Origin: an uncultured Robinsoniella sp.
GTDB lineage: Bacteria; Bacillota; Clostridia; Lachnospirales; Lachnospiraceae
NCBI GenBank assembly: GCA_900540475.1
Contig: UQGG01000007.1
Location: 124,001-188,000 of the forward strand
Direction: 5' to 3'
DNA: 64,000 nucleotides
Part shown: positions 28,371-36,497 of the stretch, piece by piece
Layout of the letters: the number at the start of each line of letters is the position of its first letter
How positions within the stretch are numbered: the stretch's first letter is position 1
Position numbers and translations under genes: made by a program
The notes under the pieces: model-generated
Seen by the model: only the letters and a program-made list of their open reading frames with translations
The model's database searches: none
What the model was told of the DNA's origin: nothing

Positions 28371-28447
28371 GATACCACCAAATAATAATTGATTATATTA
28401 AAGTATGATAATGCAGGGAAATTGCTACTTTTTTGGTACTTTTGGGG

Positions 28448-28467
28448 ATGTAAAAGGTTTTTTACAT
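28448..28467. promoter_or_regulatory. Palindrome in the divergent XRE-regulator intergenic region
   Basis: ATGTAAAA-GGTT-TTTTACAT, a perfect 8-bp inverted repeat 80 nt upstream of the XRE gene, is a plausible autoregulatory operator. It has no T tract beyond the stem and lies upstream of the gene, so a terminator is unlikely. Confidence 0.4.
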
Positions 28468-28547
28468 GGGAAAATCCCGCAATGGAAAACAGTTTTGATA
28501 GCTGGAATCAACGCTCCAGGATAGAATGAAAGCAGGAGGAAATCAAA

Positions 28548-29129
28548 ATGGAGATTAGCAGACAAATAAAAAAATACAGACAGGAATTTAAATTATCTCA
28601 GGAGGATCTGGCTGAGAAGATATTCGTAACCCGGCAGACCATTTCAAACTGGGAGAACGATAAGAACTATCCGGATATAAATAGCCTCGTGCTTTTAAGC
28701 AATCTCTTTGGTACTTCTCTTGATATTTTAGTGAAAGGAGATCTGGAGCAAATGAAAGAAGTAATTAAGATGGAGGATATTGCAGTCCTGAAACGTGACA
28801 GTACCATTTTTGCTGTATTGCTTGCAGCCACTGTGCTATCAATTGTCCCGCTGTTTCTGTATATGGATTTTGCCGGAATTGCGATCTGGATAATTCTGTT
28901 TGGGATTACCATGTATTATGCATTCCGTATCGAAAAGCAAAAGAAAATACATGAAATTAAGACTTACAAAGAAATTGTGGCGTTTATCGAGGGGAAAAGG
29001 CTGGATGAAATTGAACAAACCCGGGAAAGCGGAAAGAGACCATACCAGGCGGTGCTTTATATAATCGGTTCCGGACTGATTACTGCAGTTGTTGTGATTG
29101 TAATGTATCTGTTTCTAGGCAAGGCATGA
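28548..29129 (+). CDS. XRE-family transcriptional regulator with C-terminal membrane segments
   Basis: A 193-aa protein. Residues ~5-60 form a Cro/CI-type helix-turn-helix (IKKYRQEFKLSQEDLAEKIFVTRQTISNWEN), followed by a short linker. A hydrophobic hairpin lies at ~92-130 and a last membrane segment at ~168-190, so this is a membrane-bound regulator. Many Firmicutes have such HTH-plus-membrane proteins in small loci; signals and targets are generally unknown. AGGAGG lies 9 nt before the ATG. A palindrome upstream may be its operator. Confidence 0.88.
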   Translation: MEISRQIKKYRQEFKLSQEDLAEKIFVTRQTISNWENDKNYPDINSLVLLSNLFGTSLDILVKGDLEQMKEVIKMEDIAVLKRDSTIFAVLLAATVLSIVPLFLYMDFAGIAIWIILFGITMYYAFRIEKQKKIHEIKTYKEIVAFIEGKRLDEIEQTRESGKRPYQAVLYIIGSGLITAVVVIVMYLFLGKA

Positions 29130-29294
29130 CACCCGATTTAGGCGACCGGCTCAGAAAAAGCAAAGACCGTAAAATATTACATGTTTTCATAAGATTTTTC
29201 TATTCTTTTTTGATCGAAAGAGGATTATACTTAAGCTAACAAATAGGCAGACAAACAAAAGTCTTTAGATCAGGATAAGAAAGGAGGAATTTGT

Positions 29295-29522
29295 ATGAAA
29301 CGGTTCACCTGTAAATTCTCCTCCGTGGAGGATATAGTGGCATTCGTAGACCGCGCTGAGAAATGTGATTATAATATTGATGTAAAATACGATCATGTAC
29401 TGGTTGATGGCAAGTCGATTATGGGGCTGGTCAGTCTGGGGATTGAGAAGACAGTAGAAATAATCTGTTACAGTGATCATGCAGTGGCGGAAGCATTAGT
29501 TCCGGGAGCTATTGCTGCATAG
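29295..29522 (+). CDS. HPr-like protein lacking the phosphorylatable histidine
   Basis: A 75-aa protein with an HPr-type fold: the regulatory-serine region KSIMGLVSLG (~45-54) is almost identical to that of HPr, and the C-terminal pattern matches. The N-terminal GLHARPA motif with the PTS histidine is absent, replaced by KFSSVEDIVAFV. It therefore cannot carry sugar phosphate as HPr does. A Crh-like regulatory partner for a catabolite control protein is possible through the serine, but that is inference. Strong AAGGAGG ribosome binding site. Confidence 0.82.
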   Translation: MKRFTCKFSSVEDIVAFVDRAEKCDYNIDVKYDHVLVDGKSIMGLVSLGIEKTVEIICYSDHAVAEALVPGAIAA

Positions 29523-29558
29523 GTATTCGTAAATTTGTAAAGGTGTTACTGAGATTAG

Positions 29559-29597
29559 ATGGCAGTTGTGGGCTGAAAGGCGTGCAACTGCCATTTT
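29559..29597 (+). terminator. Terminator after the HPr-like gene
   Basis: ATGGCAGTTG pairs with CAACTGCCAT over 10 bp, followed by TTT. The T tract is short. Confidence 0.65.
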
Positions 29598-29609
29598 CCG
29601 CAGATAATA

Positions 29610-29638
29610 TTGCAAAGTTGCGTAAATTATGATATTCT
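29610..29638 (+). promoter_or_regulatory. Promoter of the SGNH-type gene
   Basis: TTGCAA (29610-29615), 17-nt spacer, TATTCT (29633-29638), 45 nt before the start codon. Confidence 0.75.
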
Positions 29639-29683
29639 CTTAAAGGTATTACCATGTTTTTATTAGAAATTGGAGAACATTAA

Positions 29684-30760
29684 ATGACGAAGAAACAAGT
29701 ATTTCGGACAGCAGTATTTTTTGTGCTTCTGGTAGGTATATTATGGGGCTTAAACAGCCTTTTTGTACATCCGGCTGCGGATGGAACTACAGCACGTTAC
29801 CGAGCATTTTATAAGGAAGAAAAAGAAAACACCTGGGACGCGGTTTACATAGGAAACAGTGTTGTGGAACGTGCATGGGCGGCACCCCTTGCCTGGCATG
29901 AACATGGAATTGCTGTTTATTCCATGTCAACTGATTTACAGCCAATGAATCTAACAGTCAATGTATTAAAAGAGGTCAAGAAAAAGCAGAATGTTCAACT
30001 TGCCATTATCGATCTCAGAGGCATCCGGGAGAGCAAGCTGATTGAGCGTGATTATAAGGTACGGCGCCTGACAGATAGTATGCAGTTCTCTGAAAACAGA
30101 CTGGATACTATAAATAATGCTTTTGAGTTTGCAGAGAATTACCGAAAAGAAGACTACGATTTAGATGATAAGATATCCCACTATATTCCGTTTTTAAAGT
30201 ATCATTCCAGATGGGAAGAATTGAGTGAGACAGACTTTGTAAAACCCAAAACCAAAATGAAAGGTGTCTATGAACAGACTGCTTTTAAGATCCGGAACAA
30301 AGAAGGAACCGCTATCACAAATGAGGTAGGGGAATTGAGTGAAACACAGCTAAAGATTCTGACAGACATTATGGATTATGCAAAAGAAAATGGAATCCAG
30401 CTTCTGTTTACCGCTGTTCCCACACGTATAGGGAGTGGAGACCAGAAGCAGATTAACCGGGCATTTCAGATTGCAGAAGAGAATGGATTTCCGGGAATTA
30501 ACTTTAACACAGAGGAAATGTACCAGGAACTTGGAATTGATTTCTCTGCTGACTTTTGTGATACAAACCACCTGAATTCCAGGGGGGCAAGAAAACTGAC
30601 CACTTATCTGGGAAAATATCTGGCGGAAAATTATGATTTTAAGGATAAGCGTGGTGAAGAACAATATAAAAGCTGGGATGATGCCTGGAACGAATATACC
30701 GTCTTCTATGAGGAAGGCTGGAAAATGGCAGATGAGAGAAGAGCTGCAAAAAATAAATGA
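29684..30760 (+). CDS. Membrane-anchored SGNH-hydrolase-like protein
   Basis: A 358-aa protein with an N-terminal signal anchor (~7-27) and an extracytoplasmic domain of SGNH/GDSL type. The block I motif is seen in DAVYIGNSVVERAW (Ser at GNS, ~58-60), and the C-terminal Asp-x-x-His block in CDTNHLNSRG (~288-297). Such anchored SGNH proteins often handle acyl or acetyl groups on surface polymers or partner with MBOAT acyltransferases; no MBOAT gene is adjacent. No strong Shine-Dalgarno is visible beyond TTGGAGAA. It stands alone between its own promoter and a bidirectional terminator. Substrate unknown. Confidence 0.75.
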   Translation: MTKKQVFRTAVFFVLLVGILWGLNSLFVHPAADGTTARYRAFYKEEKENTWDAVYIGNSVVERAWAAPLAWHEHGIAVYSMSTDLQPMNLTVNVLKEVKKKQNVQLAIIDLRGIRESKLIERDYKVRRLTDSMQFSENRLDTINNAFEFAENYRKEDYDLDDKISHYIPFLKYHSRWEELSETDFVKPKTKMKGVYEQTAFKIRNKEGTAITNEVGELSETQLKILTDIMDYAKENGIQLLFTAVPTRIGSGDQKQINRAFQIAEENGFPGINFNTEEMYQELGIDFSADFCDTNHLNSRGARKLTTYLGKYLAENYDFKDKRGEEQYKSWDDAWNEYTVFYEEGWKMADERRAAKNK

Positions 30761-30804
30761 AAAAACAGGTTGGATTTCTATGTTTGAAATCCAACCTGTT
30801 TTTT
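30761..30804. terminator. Bidirectional terminator between convergent genes
   Basis: AAAAACAGGTTGGATTTC (30761-30778) pairs perfectly with GAAATCCAACCTGTTTTT around a 7-nt loop, with A and T tracts on both sides. It serves the SGNH gene (+) and the membrane-protein gene (-). Confidence 0.92.
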
Positions 30805-31345
30805 ATCGTCTTAAAACTTTCTGGCTCTGCCAGAGGAACATCAGATATAAGATACCGGCAACCAGCTGAACGATTGCAATAATAAAGGTCACAACAGATG
30901 CTAATATATTAATAATCGGAATATACATCAGCAGTTCGCAGATTAGTGAAATCACCATACATAATCCATATAATTTCCAGATCAGTCCCGCACGGCTGAC
31001 CAGTGTCTGGTCCACGCCCCACAAAATCCCGGCTGTAGCCTTACAGATATAGAATACCGACAGGAATGATAAGATGGTGTTCCCCATGCCCAGCATACCC
31101 GATATAAATCCATGATTAAAAAATAAACCAATGATGTTAACTGCCAGATTTACGATCGTAATAAAAAAGGCTGTCTTATAATCTTCGCTGACTCCGGACA
31201 GGACATAAATAGCATACAGACAGATAACAAAACTAGCCAGTACGGCTACCATCCCTAAAATCGGAATAAAGCCCAATAATCCCAATATCTGACCTATAAA
31301 TAAATAGTATATACCGTTTCCGGCTCTTCCTCCTAAGCTTCCCAA
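30803..31345 (-). CDS. Multi-pass membrane protein of unknown function
   Basis: A 180-aa, strongly hydrophobic protein with about five membrane segments (e.g. ~12-50, 58-78, 115-140 and 142-172) and short loops. No catalytic motif is visible. The start is a TTG at 31345 preceded by GAAGGGGG; the first internal ATG is much farther in. General resemblance to small Yip1- or DUF-type membrane proteins is not enough to name it. A single-gene unit, convergent with the SGNH gene. Confidence 0.6.
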   Translation of the reverse strand: MGSLGGRAGNGIYYLFIGQILGLLGFIPILGMVAVLASFVICLYAIYVLSGVSEDYKTAFFITIVNLAVNIIGLFFNHGFISGMLGMGNTILSFLSVFYICKATAGILWGVDQTLVSRAGLIWKLYGLCMVISLICELLMYIPIINILASVVTFIIAIVQLVAGILYLMFLWQSQKVLRR

Positions 31346-31574
31346 ATGAATACCCCCTTCTATATTAAATGATAATCATAGTGTAGCATAGGATGAAAAA
31401 TAAGTCCATGTTAAAATGCGGTCTGATAGTCCTCCCTCATCAAATCCCCAATATCTGAAATCCCGTTATAACCCCATATTTACTGCCAGAAATATCAGTT
31501 TGTTTTTTCGACTTTTTTCATATATACTGGAACTGATAGTCTGAATATAAGAAAAAGTTTGAAATGCATCATAC

Positions 31575-31628
31575 ATGATACAAAAATGATGCAACTTTGG
31601 CGCAAAATAGAAGAGAAAAATGATGCAA
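31575..31628 (+). promoter_or_regulatory. Tandem direct repeats upstream of the two-component operon (candidate operator)
   Basis: ATGATACAA (31575-31583), ATGATGCAA (31586-31594) and the weaker TTGGCGCAA (31597-31605) lie exactly 11 nt apart, with another ATGATGCAA at 31620-31628 just before the ribosome binding site. An inverted copy, ATGCATCAT, lies at 31564-31572. Tandem repeats one helical turn apart are the usual OmpR-family operator. The same word recurs before the vanY gene. The rest of the 302-bp gap (31346-31574) shows no clear feature. Confidence 0.62.
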
Positions 31629-31647
31629 ATAAAACGGGGGAGAAAAA

Positions 31648-32301
31648 ATGATAAAAATACTGGTTGTTGAAGATGAAGAGCCGATTTCTAATTTGATCCG
31701 CATGAACCTTGTGAAAGCAGGATATCAGTGTGAGTGTTCATTTGATGGTTTAGATGCGGCTGATAAGATGGCGGAAGGAAATTATGATCTGGTACTTCTG
31801 GATATCATGCTTCCAAAAATTAATGGATATGAATTGCTGGAGTATGCCAAGACCCTGAATCTTCCCGTTATTTTTATAACGGCTATGGGGTCCCTGGATA
31901 ATAAAGTGAAGGGGCTTCGCCAGGGGGCAGATGACTATATCACCAAACCATTCGAAATTATAGAGCTGCTTGCCAGGGTTGAGAGTGCCCTTAGAAGATA
32001 TAATAAAGCGGAAAAGGTTATCCGCATTCTGGACATTGAAATAGATGTTTCTTCCAGAGTTGTCAGGCAAAAGGGAGAGCAAGTACTTCTGACCCTGAAG
32101 GAATTTGAGTTGTTGCTGCTTTTTGTGCGCAATAAGAACATAGCCCTTTACCGGGAGACAATCTATGAAAATGTATGGGGAAGCAGTTATCTGGGAGACA
32201 GCAGAACAGTGGATCTGCACGTACAAAGGCTGCGAAAGAAGCTGAATTGGGAAACTTATATTGTTGCCGTATATAAAGTGGGATACAGACTGGAGGTTTA
32301 A
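31648..32301 (+). CDS. OmpR-family response regulator
   Basis: A 217-aa DNA-binding regulator. Receiver domain ~1-115 with acidic pocket Glu8-Asp9, phosphoacceptor Asp52 in LVLLDIMLP, Thr in FITA and Lys in ITKPF. The winged-helix domain is at ~125-217 (LTLKEFELLLLF...YRETIYENVWG...VDLHVQRLRKKL). The stop codon is immediately followed by the kinase ATG, so it is tightly co-expressed. An ACGGGGGAG ribosome binding site precedes the ATG. Tandem repeats upstream and before vanY suggest autoregulation and a cell-wall target. Confidence 0.94.
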   Translation: MIKILVVEDEEPISNLIRMNLVKAGYQCECSFDGLDAADKMAEGNYDLVLLDIMLPKINGYELLEYAKTLNLPVIFITAMGSLDNKVKGLRQGADDYITKPFEIIELLARVESALRRYNKAEKVIRILDIEIDVSSRVVRQKGEQVLLTLKEFELLLLFVRNKNIALYRETIYENVWGSSYLGDSRTVDLHVQRLRKKLNWETYIVAVYKVGYRLEV

Positions 32302-33720
32302 ATGAAATTTCGCTGGAAGATTTTCTTTATTTTTACGGCATTGATTGCAGTCGTATTCAGCATTTTCGGTATTTGGATAGTGACAGCCACCTTTCAGTCT
32401 TCCCTGGACCGGGAGATTGACCGTGGAAATTCCGAGAATAAAATGTTCCAGTTTGCATTTGAAATGTCCGTAAATTCATTAGGGGAAGAATATCTGGTTA
32501 TAGATGATAAAGTGATTAAAGATATCGCCAGTTCTCTGAAGAAAAGTGTAGGAGGAAGTAACAGCTATATCAGAGTTTATAATAAACAGAAAAATGTACT
32601 GTTCAGTGACGCAAATATAAAGACAGATACGGATTTCATTTCAAGACTTCAGGATAATAATTACGGATATGAAATCGTAAATGAAAATGACGGATATTAT
32701 CTGATCGTTATGTGCAAAAGTGAAAGTAAGGAAAGTGTATTTTATCTGGAGAATATCATGGATATTTCTTACATATATTCAGAACGGGAACAGCTGTTTC
32801 AGCGGTATCAGATTGGGATTGTGGTGCTGTTAGTGGGAACCGGATTTGTTACTCTGGTACTATCTAATTATCTGACACGGTCTGTAGTAACCCTGTCTAA
32901 GGTAACCAGAAAGTTTTCCAGGGGAGATTACCAGATCCGGGCAAAACGTGTCAGCGAGGATGAAATCGGGGATCTGTCCCAGGACTTTAATGATATGGCT
33001 GAAAACCTGTGTCAGAAAATGGGTGAACTGGCGCAGGCGGCCAGACGGCAGGAAGATTTTACAGCCTCCTTTGCCCATGAACTGAAGACGCCCCTTACTT
33101 CCATTATCGGATACGCGGATATGCTGCGGACTATGGATCTGGATAAAGAAGAAATTATGGAAGCATCCAACTACATCTATTCCCAGGGAAAGCGGCTGGA
33201 AAGCCTATCCCTTAAACTGCTGGAATTAATTGTGACGAAGAAGCAGGAATATGAACTGACGCCGATTCAGGCAGCGGCATTTATGAAAAATGTGGTCCAG
33301 ACCGTAAGCGCATCTTTGGAAGCAAAAGAGATTACGCTGCATATGAAGGCAGAAGAAGGGGTTATCATTGGAGAAAAGGATCTATTGGTTTCTTTGCTGG
33401 TGAATCTCATCGATAATGCCAGAAAGGCGTCTTATGAGCAGGGCGACATCTGGATTACGGGAAAGAAAAACCAGGATGATTATGAAATTATGGTAAAGGA
33501 CAATGGCTGTGGTATTCCGGAGGAAGAACTTAGCAAAATTACAGAAGCCTTCTATATGGTGGACAAGTCCAGAGCCAGAAAAGAAGGAGGGGCGGGGCTT
33601 GGCATGACACTTTGCAGTAAAATTGTGGAGATCCATGATGCCAAATGGCGTATCCGAAGTAAGGAAGGAGAGGGAACAACGATCTGGATTTCCTTCCCGG
33701 AAGGGGGAACAGGCAGATGA
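32302..33720 (+). CDS. Sensor histidine kinase, EnvZ/VanS type
   Basis: A 472-aa membrane kinase: transmembrane segment ~5-28, extracytoplasmic sensor ~30-165, second transmembrane segment ~170-192, HAMP ~190-245, dimerisation domain with phospho-His259 in FAHELKTPLTS, and ATPase domain ~345-468 (N-box NLIDNARKA, G1 DNGCGIPEEE, G2 GGAGLGMTLC). It starts at the base after the regulator stop and overlaps the next gene by ATGA. The combination with a D,D-carboxypeptidase downstream resembles VanRS-type cell-wall sensing, but the ligand is unknown. Confidence 0.94.
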   Translation: MKFRWKIFFIFTALIAVVFSIFGIWIVTATFQSSLDREIDRGNSENKMFQFAFEMSVNSLGEEYLVIDDKVIKDIASSLKKSVGGSNSYIRVYNKQKNVLFSDANIKTDTDFISRLQDNNYGYEIVNENDGYYLIVMCKSESKESVFYLENIMDISYIYSEREQLFQRYQIGIVVLLVGTGFVTLVLSNYLTRSVVTLSKVTRKFSRGDYQIRAKRVSEDEIGDLSQDFNDMAENLCQKMGELAQAARRQEDFTASFAHELKTPLTSIIGYADMLRTMDLDKEEIMEASNYIYSQGKRLESLSLKLLELIVTKKQEYELTPIQAAAFMKNVVQTVSASLEAKEITLHMKAEEGVIIGEKDLLVSLLVNLIDNARKASYEQGDIWITGKKNQDDYEIMVKDNGCGIPEEELSKITEAFYMVDKSRARKEGGAGLGMTLCSKIVEIHDAKWRIRSKEGEGTTIWISFPEGGTGR

Positions 33721-34715
33721 ATTGGAAGAAAATAGGAAAGTATGCCCTGAGTTCCGTCTTTGTTGGGGGGTTAATTGCGATGGCGGTGTTTTTCCCGCAG
33801 TATTACAGCAAGATACATGACAGCAAATATCTGAATAATGTTACCATTGTGGACAGAGAGAAGGTTTCCATGTCCTATGATTATAATACGTCCCTGGAAA
33901 GCAAGCTGGAGGTTTTGATGCAGTCTGTGGTGCAAGGCACGGAGTTTAAGCCCGTTCGTCAGACGAAAGACAACGTGGTCAGTGACAAAACATTGATTGA
34001 GGGCCTGGCAAAAGAAGTGATCGAATTGCAGAATTTAGGTATTCTCTGGATGGTTCAGCAGTACCCTTATGTGGATTATTTTGTGGATGCTTCACTGTAC
34101 AGTGTAAAAAATGAATCTTCTGCACTGAATCCAAATGACAATGTGTTGTTCTGGTATATGCGCTTTAGTGACTTTACGACCTTTGACTTTGAATTTTGTG
34201 TGGATGCATATAATTACAAGATTTATAGTGCTGGTATTTCATGTGACGTGCTTAATAAAGAATATGATCTCCTCCAGTCTCAGATGGCAATGAATGAAAT
34301 ATGGATAAAGAGTAACGCAAATGGTGCAAGTGTTACGGAAGGTGCATCGGATAATGCAGTAGAAGATGCAGTGGAAAATGTAACGGAAAATGCAACGGAA
34401 AATGTAGTGGAAAGCATGGATCTTGAAACGGAAGCGCCTTCTATGGGGGCACGCAGTGAAGAGTTTTATTATTATCTGGATTCCCAGAATGCAGTTCTGA
34501 TGGATGGCTTCCGGCAGTATTACGGCGCCGGTAACGCTGAAGTGATTGGTTCTGATTATCTATATTCCATTATGAAATACAACTTTAAAAATTCTTCAGC
34601 CAATGTCAGAAAGAGCTGGTATGGCAAGAATGTTGGTGCGAATTATATGCCGGCATTTTCTGTAGGCATTGAAACAATGGCCGATTGGGTTGCGAATGCA
34701 GATAAAAATGAGTAA
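33717..34715 (+). CDS. Membrane-anchored extracytoplasmic protein of unknown function in the two-component operon
   Basis: A 332-aa protein translationally coupled to the kinase (4-nt overlap). It has an N-terminal membrane anchor (~8-27) and then an exported domain that I do not recognise. An Asn/Glu/Val/Thr-rich repetitive linker (~205-240, with ENVTENATENVVES) separates a first domain (~30-195) from a C-terminal ~85-residue part. There is no enzyme motif. Given its position it could be an accessory sensor or modulator of the kinase, by inference only. Confidence 0.72.
   Translation: MNWKKIGKYALSSVFVGGLIAMAVFFPQYYSKIHDSKYLNNVTIVDREKVSMSYDYNTSLESKLEVLMQSVVQGTEFKPVRQTKDNVVSDKTLIEGLAKEVIELQNLGILWMVQQYPYVDYFVDASLYSVKNESSALNPNDNVLFWYMRFSDFTTFDFEFCVDAYNYKIYSAGISCDVLNKEYDLLQSQMAMNEIWIKSNANGASVTEGASDNAVEDAVENVTENATENVVESMDLETEAPSMGARSEEFYYYLDSQNAVLMDGFRQYYGAGNAEVIGSDYLYSIMKYNFKNSSANVRKSWYGKNVGANYMPAFSVGIETMADWVANADKNE
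34355..34415 (+). repeat. Short imperfect in-frame repeats in the unknown operon protein
   Basis: Three successive near copies of GAAAATGTAACG/GAAAATGCAACG/GAAAATGTAGTG encode the Glu-Asn-Val/Ala-Thr linker. Such tracts can vary in copy number between strains. Confidence 0.7.
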
Positions 34716-34776
34716 ATGATACAACTATGATACAAATTCCACACGATTTTGATACAGTTGAGTTCTATCCTATAAA
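34716..34776 (+). promoter_or_regulatory. Promoter and tandem operator repeats of the vanY-type gene
   Basis: ATGATACAA occurs at 34716-34724 and 34727-34735 (11 nt apart), and a partial copy, TTGATACAG, lies at 34749-34757, two further turns on. That last copy overlaps a -35, TTGATA (34749-34754), followed 16 nt later by TATAAA (34771-34776). Another ATGATACGA is at 34786. The same words precede the response-regulator gene, so control by that regulator is likely. Confidence 0.62.
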
Positions 34777-34823
34777 TAAGGATACATGATACGAGGGGAT
34801 ATCTGTTATAAGGAGGGACTACT

Positions 34824-35606
34824 GTGAACAAAAGACGAAAGAAGAGAATACGAAGGATCAAGGCATACTGCCTGCGGTTTTTGGCGGGAGGGGTTTTATG
34901 TTTTGGCATGGTAGGTATATTTATGGTGGCGGCAAATGCATTTGGGTCAATGGAAAATAAGCCAGCAAAAATGGTTCAAAATGATAAAACCAGTACCAGT
35001 GGAAACGAATTAACAGTAAACAGGCAAAATTCAACAGATTCGGAAGCGGATCTGTTAATCCTGGTTAACAAGGATCATCCACTGCCGGACGATTACCAGG
35101 TGGAACTAATGAGCCTGCAAAATGGGCTAACCAGTGTGGCTGCTTCCATTTATGAGCACTTGAAGGAAATGCTTACGGATGGAAGTGAAGAAGGGCTGGA
35201 ATTCTGTGTGGCTTCCGGCTACCGCAGTGTAGAGAGCCAGCAGAAAATCCTGGATCATGACATCACTGCTTTAATGCAGCAGGGGATGACATATGAAGAG
35301 GCATATGAGGAAAAAACAAGAGTGGTCATGCCGCCGGGCTACAGTGAACATGAATCCGGACTGGCAGTAGATATTACAGCTTTGAGCAACCAGCAGCTGG
35401 ATGACACACAGGAAGATACACCGGAAAATAAATGGCTTCAGCAAAATTGTGCCAGATATGGATTTATTCTCAGATATCCTAAGGGGAAAGAGGATATTAC
35501 GGATATAGATTATGAATCCTGGCATTACAGGTACGTGGGAATCGAAGCAGCACAATATATTATGGATCACAATTTGACATTAGAAGAATATCTTGAGAGA
35601 AAATAG
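34824..35606 (+). CDS. D-alanyl-D-alanine carboxypeptidase, VanY/M15B family
   Basis: A zinc peptidase that trims the terminal D-Ala from peptidoglycan stem peptides. N-terminal positively charged anchor and membrane segment (~1-38), a linker, and the M15 domain at ~75-255. Zinc-site motifs are SGYRSVESQQ, HESGLAVDIT (His and Asp ligands) and ESWHYRYVG (catalytic Glu and His ligand). AAGGAGG precedes a GTG start at 34824. It has its own promoter with repeats shared with the two-component operon just upstream, arguing for regulated wall remodelling or glycopeptide/peptide resistance. The family call is firm; the role in resistance is not shown. Confidence 0.93.
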   Translation: MNKRRKKRIRRIKAYCLRFLAGGVLCFGMVGIFMVAANAFGSMENKPAKMVQNDKTSTSGNELTVNRQNSTDSEADLLILVNKDHPLPDDYQVELMSLQNGLTSVAASIYEHLKEMLTDGSEEGLEFCVASGYRSVESQQKILDHDITALMQQGMTYEEAYEEKTRVVMPPGYSEHESGLAVDITALSNQQLDDTQEDTPENKWLQQNCARYGFILRYPKGKEDITDIDYESWHYRYVGIEAAQYIMDHNLTLEEYLERK

Positions 35607-35617
35607 GGGGGATACCT

Positions 35618-35890
35618 ATGAAGGTAAGAAAGAGACTCATAATTTTAGGTACAGGCAGTGAAAAGAGGTTAAAACCGAGATTGTTTTTTATGGCAGGCAA
35701 AATGGGGCTGTCAGGATGGATTATCAACATGAGTACCGGAGTTTTAGAGGCAGAATTTCAAGGGGATGAAAGAAGAATACAAAAGTACATAGACCGAATT
35801 ACAGAAGAATATAATCTAAACATGGACGATATTCGCTGTGAAATGGTAGATATGGATGAAGCGGATGATGGAAGTCTGAGAATCGGATAA
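35618..35890 (+). CDS. Acylphosphatase-like protein
   Basis: A 90-aa protein with the compact alpha/beta layout of acylphosphatases, which hydrolyse carboxyl-phosphate bonds. The segment LKPRLFFMAGKMGLSGWIINM and the following TGVLEAEFQG align with the usual GRVQGVGFR...GWVRN...DGRVE pattern, keeping an Arg and the catalytic Asn region, but the first loop diverges, so activity is uncertain. It starts 12 nt after the vanY-type gene with a GGGGGGAT ribosome binding site, so it is probably co-transcribed. Confidence 0.7.
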   Translation: MKVRKRLIILGTGSEKRLKPRLFFMAGKMGLSGWIINMSTGVLEAEFQGDERRIQKYIDRITEEYNLNMDDIRCEMVDMDEADDGSLRIG

Positions 35891-35969
35891 GCTGAAACAG
35901 GTTAGGCTGGAATCAAGAGAAGCCAAAGCCAGATGTAACCGAAACAGAATAATCAGAAGGAGAGATAAT

Positions 35970-36413
35970 ATGATCAGAGAATTTGAAGAAAATGATTTGG
36001 AACGGATCATGCAGATCTGGCTGGATACCAATTTAACGGCACATAAATTTATTTCCAGGGATTATTGGGAAGATCATTTTGATATGGTTCTGGAGAGTCT
36101 GCCCGGGGCAGAGATATATGTATATGAAATTAATGGAAGTATTCTGGGATTTATCGGGATTCTGGACGGATACATAGCAGGATTATTTGTAGATGCAAGA
36201 GTGCAGTCAAAAGGAATCGGACACAGCCTCCTGGCGGTGGCAAAAAACAAATATCCGGTACTGGCCCTGCATGTCTATCGGAAAAACGAACGGGCTATTA
36301 AGTTTTATAAAGACGAAGGGTTTGTGGTTGAAGAGCGGAAGCAGGATCCCGCAGTAGGAGAAGATGAGTACAAAATGATGTACCGGTCCTGCAATGTGGC
36401 TGTGGGAGGATGA
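35970..36413 (+). CDS. GNAT-family N-acetyltransferase
   Basis: A 147-aa acetyl-CoA-dependent acetyltransferase. The GNAT core is visible: beta-4 GFIGILDGYIAGLFVDARVQSKGIGHSLL with the acetyl-CoA loop QSKGIG (~82-87), then NERAIKFYKDEGF near the C-terminus. It resembles the YjaB/ElaA-like group of small GNATs. AAGGAGAG precedes the ATG. Substrate unknown. Confidence 0.88.
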   Translation: MIREFEENDLERIMQIWLDTNLTAHKFISRDYWEDHFDMVLESLPGAEIYVYEINGSILGFIGILDGYIAGLFVDARVQSKGIGHSLLAVAKNKYPVLALHVYRKNERAIKFYKDEGFVVEERKQDPAVGEDEYKMMYRSCNVAVGG

Positions 36414-36429
36414 AGTCCCATGAATCCGG

Positions 36430-36458
36430 TTGACTTTGGAAAACTATCATAATACAAT
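36430..36458 (+). promoter_or_regulatory. Promoter of the double-HTH AraC regulator gene
   Basis: TTGACT (36430-36435), 17-nt spacer, TACAAT (36453-36458), 40 nt before the start. Confidence 0.75.
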
Positions 36459-36497
36459 ACAGGAAAAGCCACTGGCGGCAGTAAAGGAAGCGGATTT

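Noticed and set aside
31648..35606. Complete vancomycin-resistance operon
   Set aside because: A regulator, a kinase and a VanY-like peptidase are present, but there is no VanH, D-Ala-D-Lac/Ser ligase or VanX gene.
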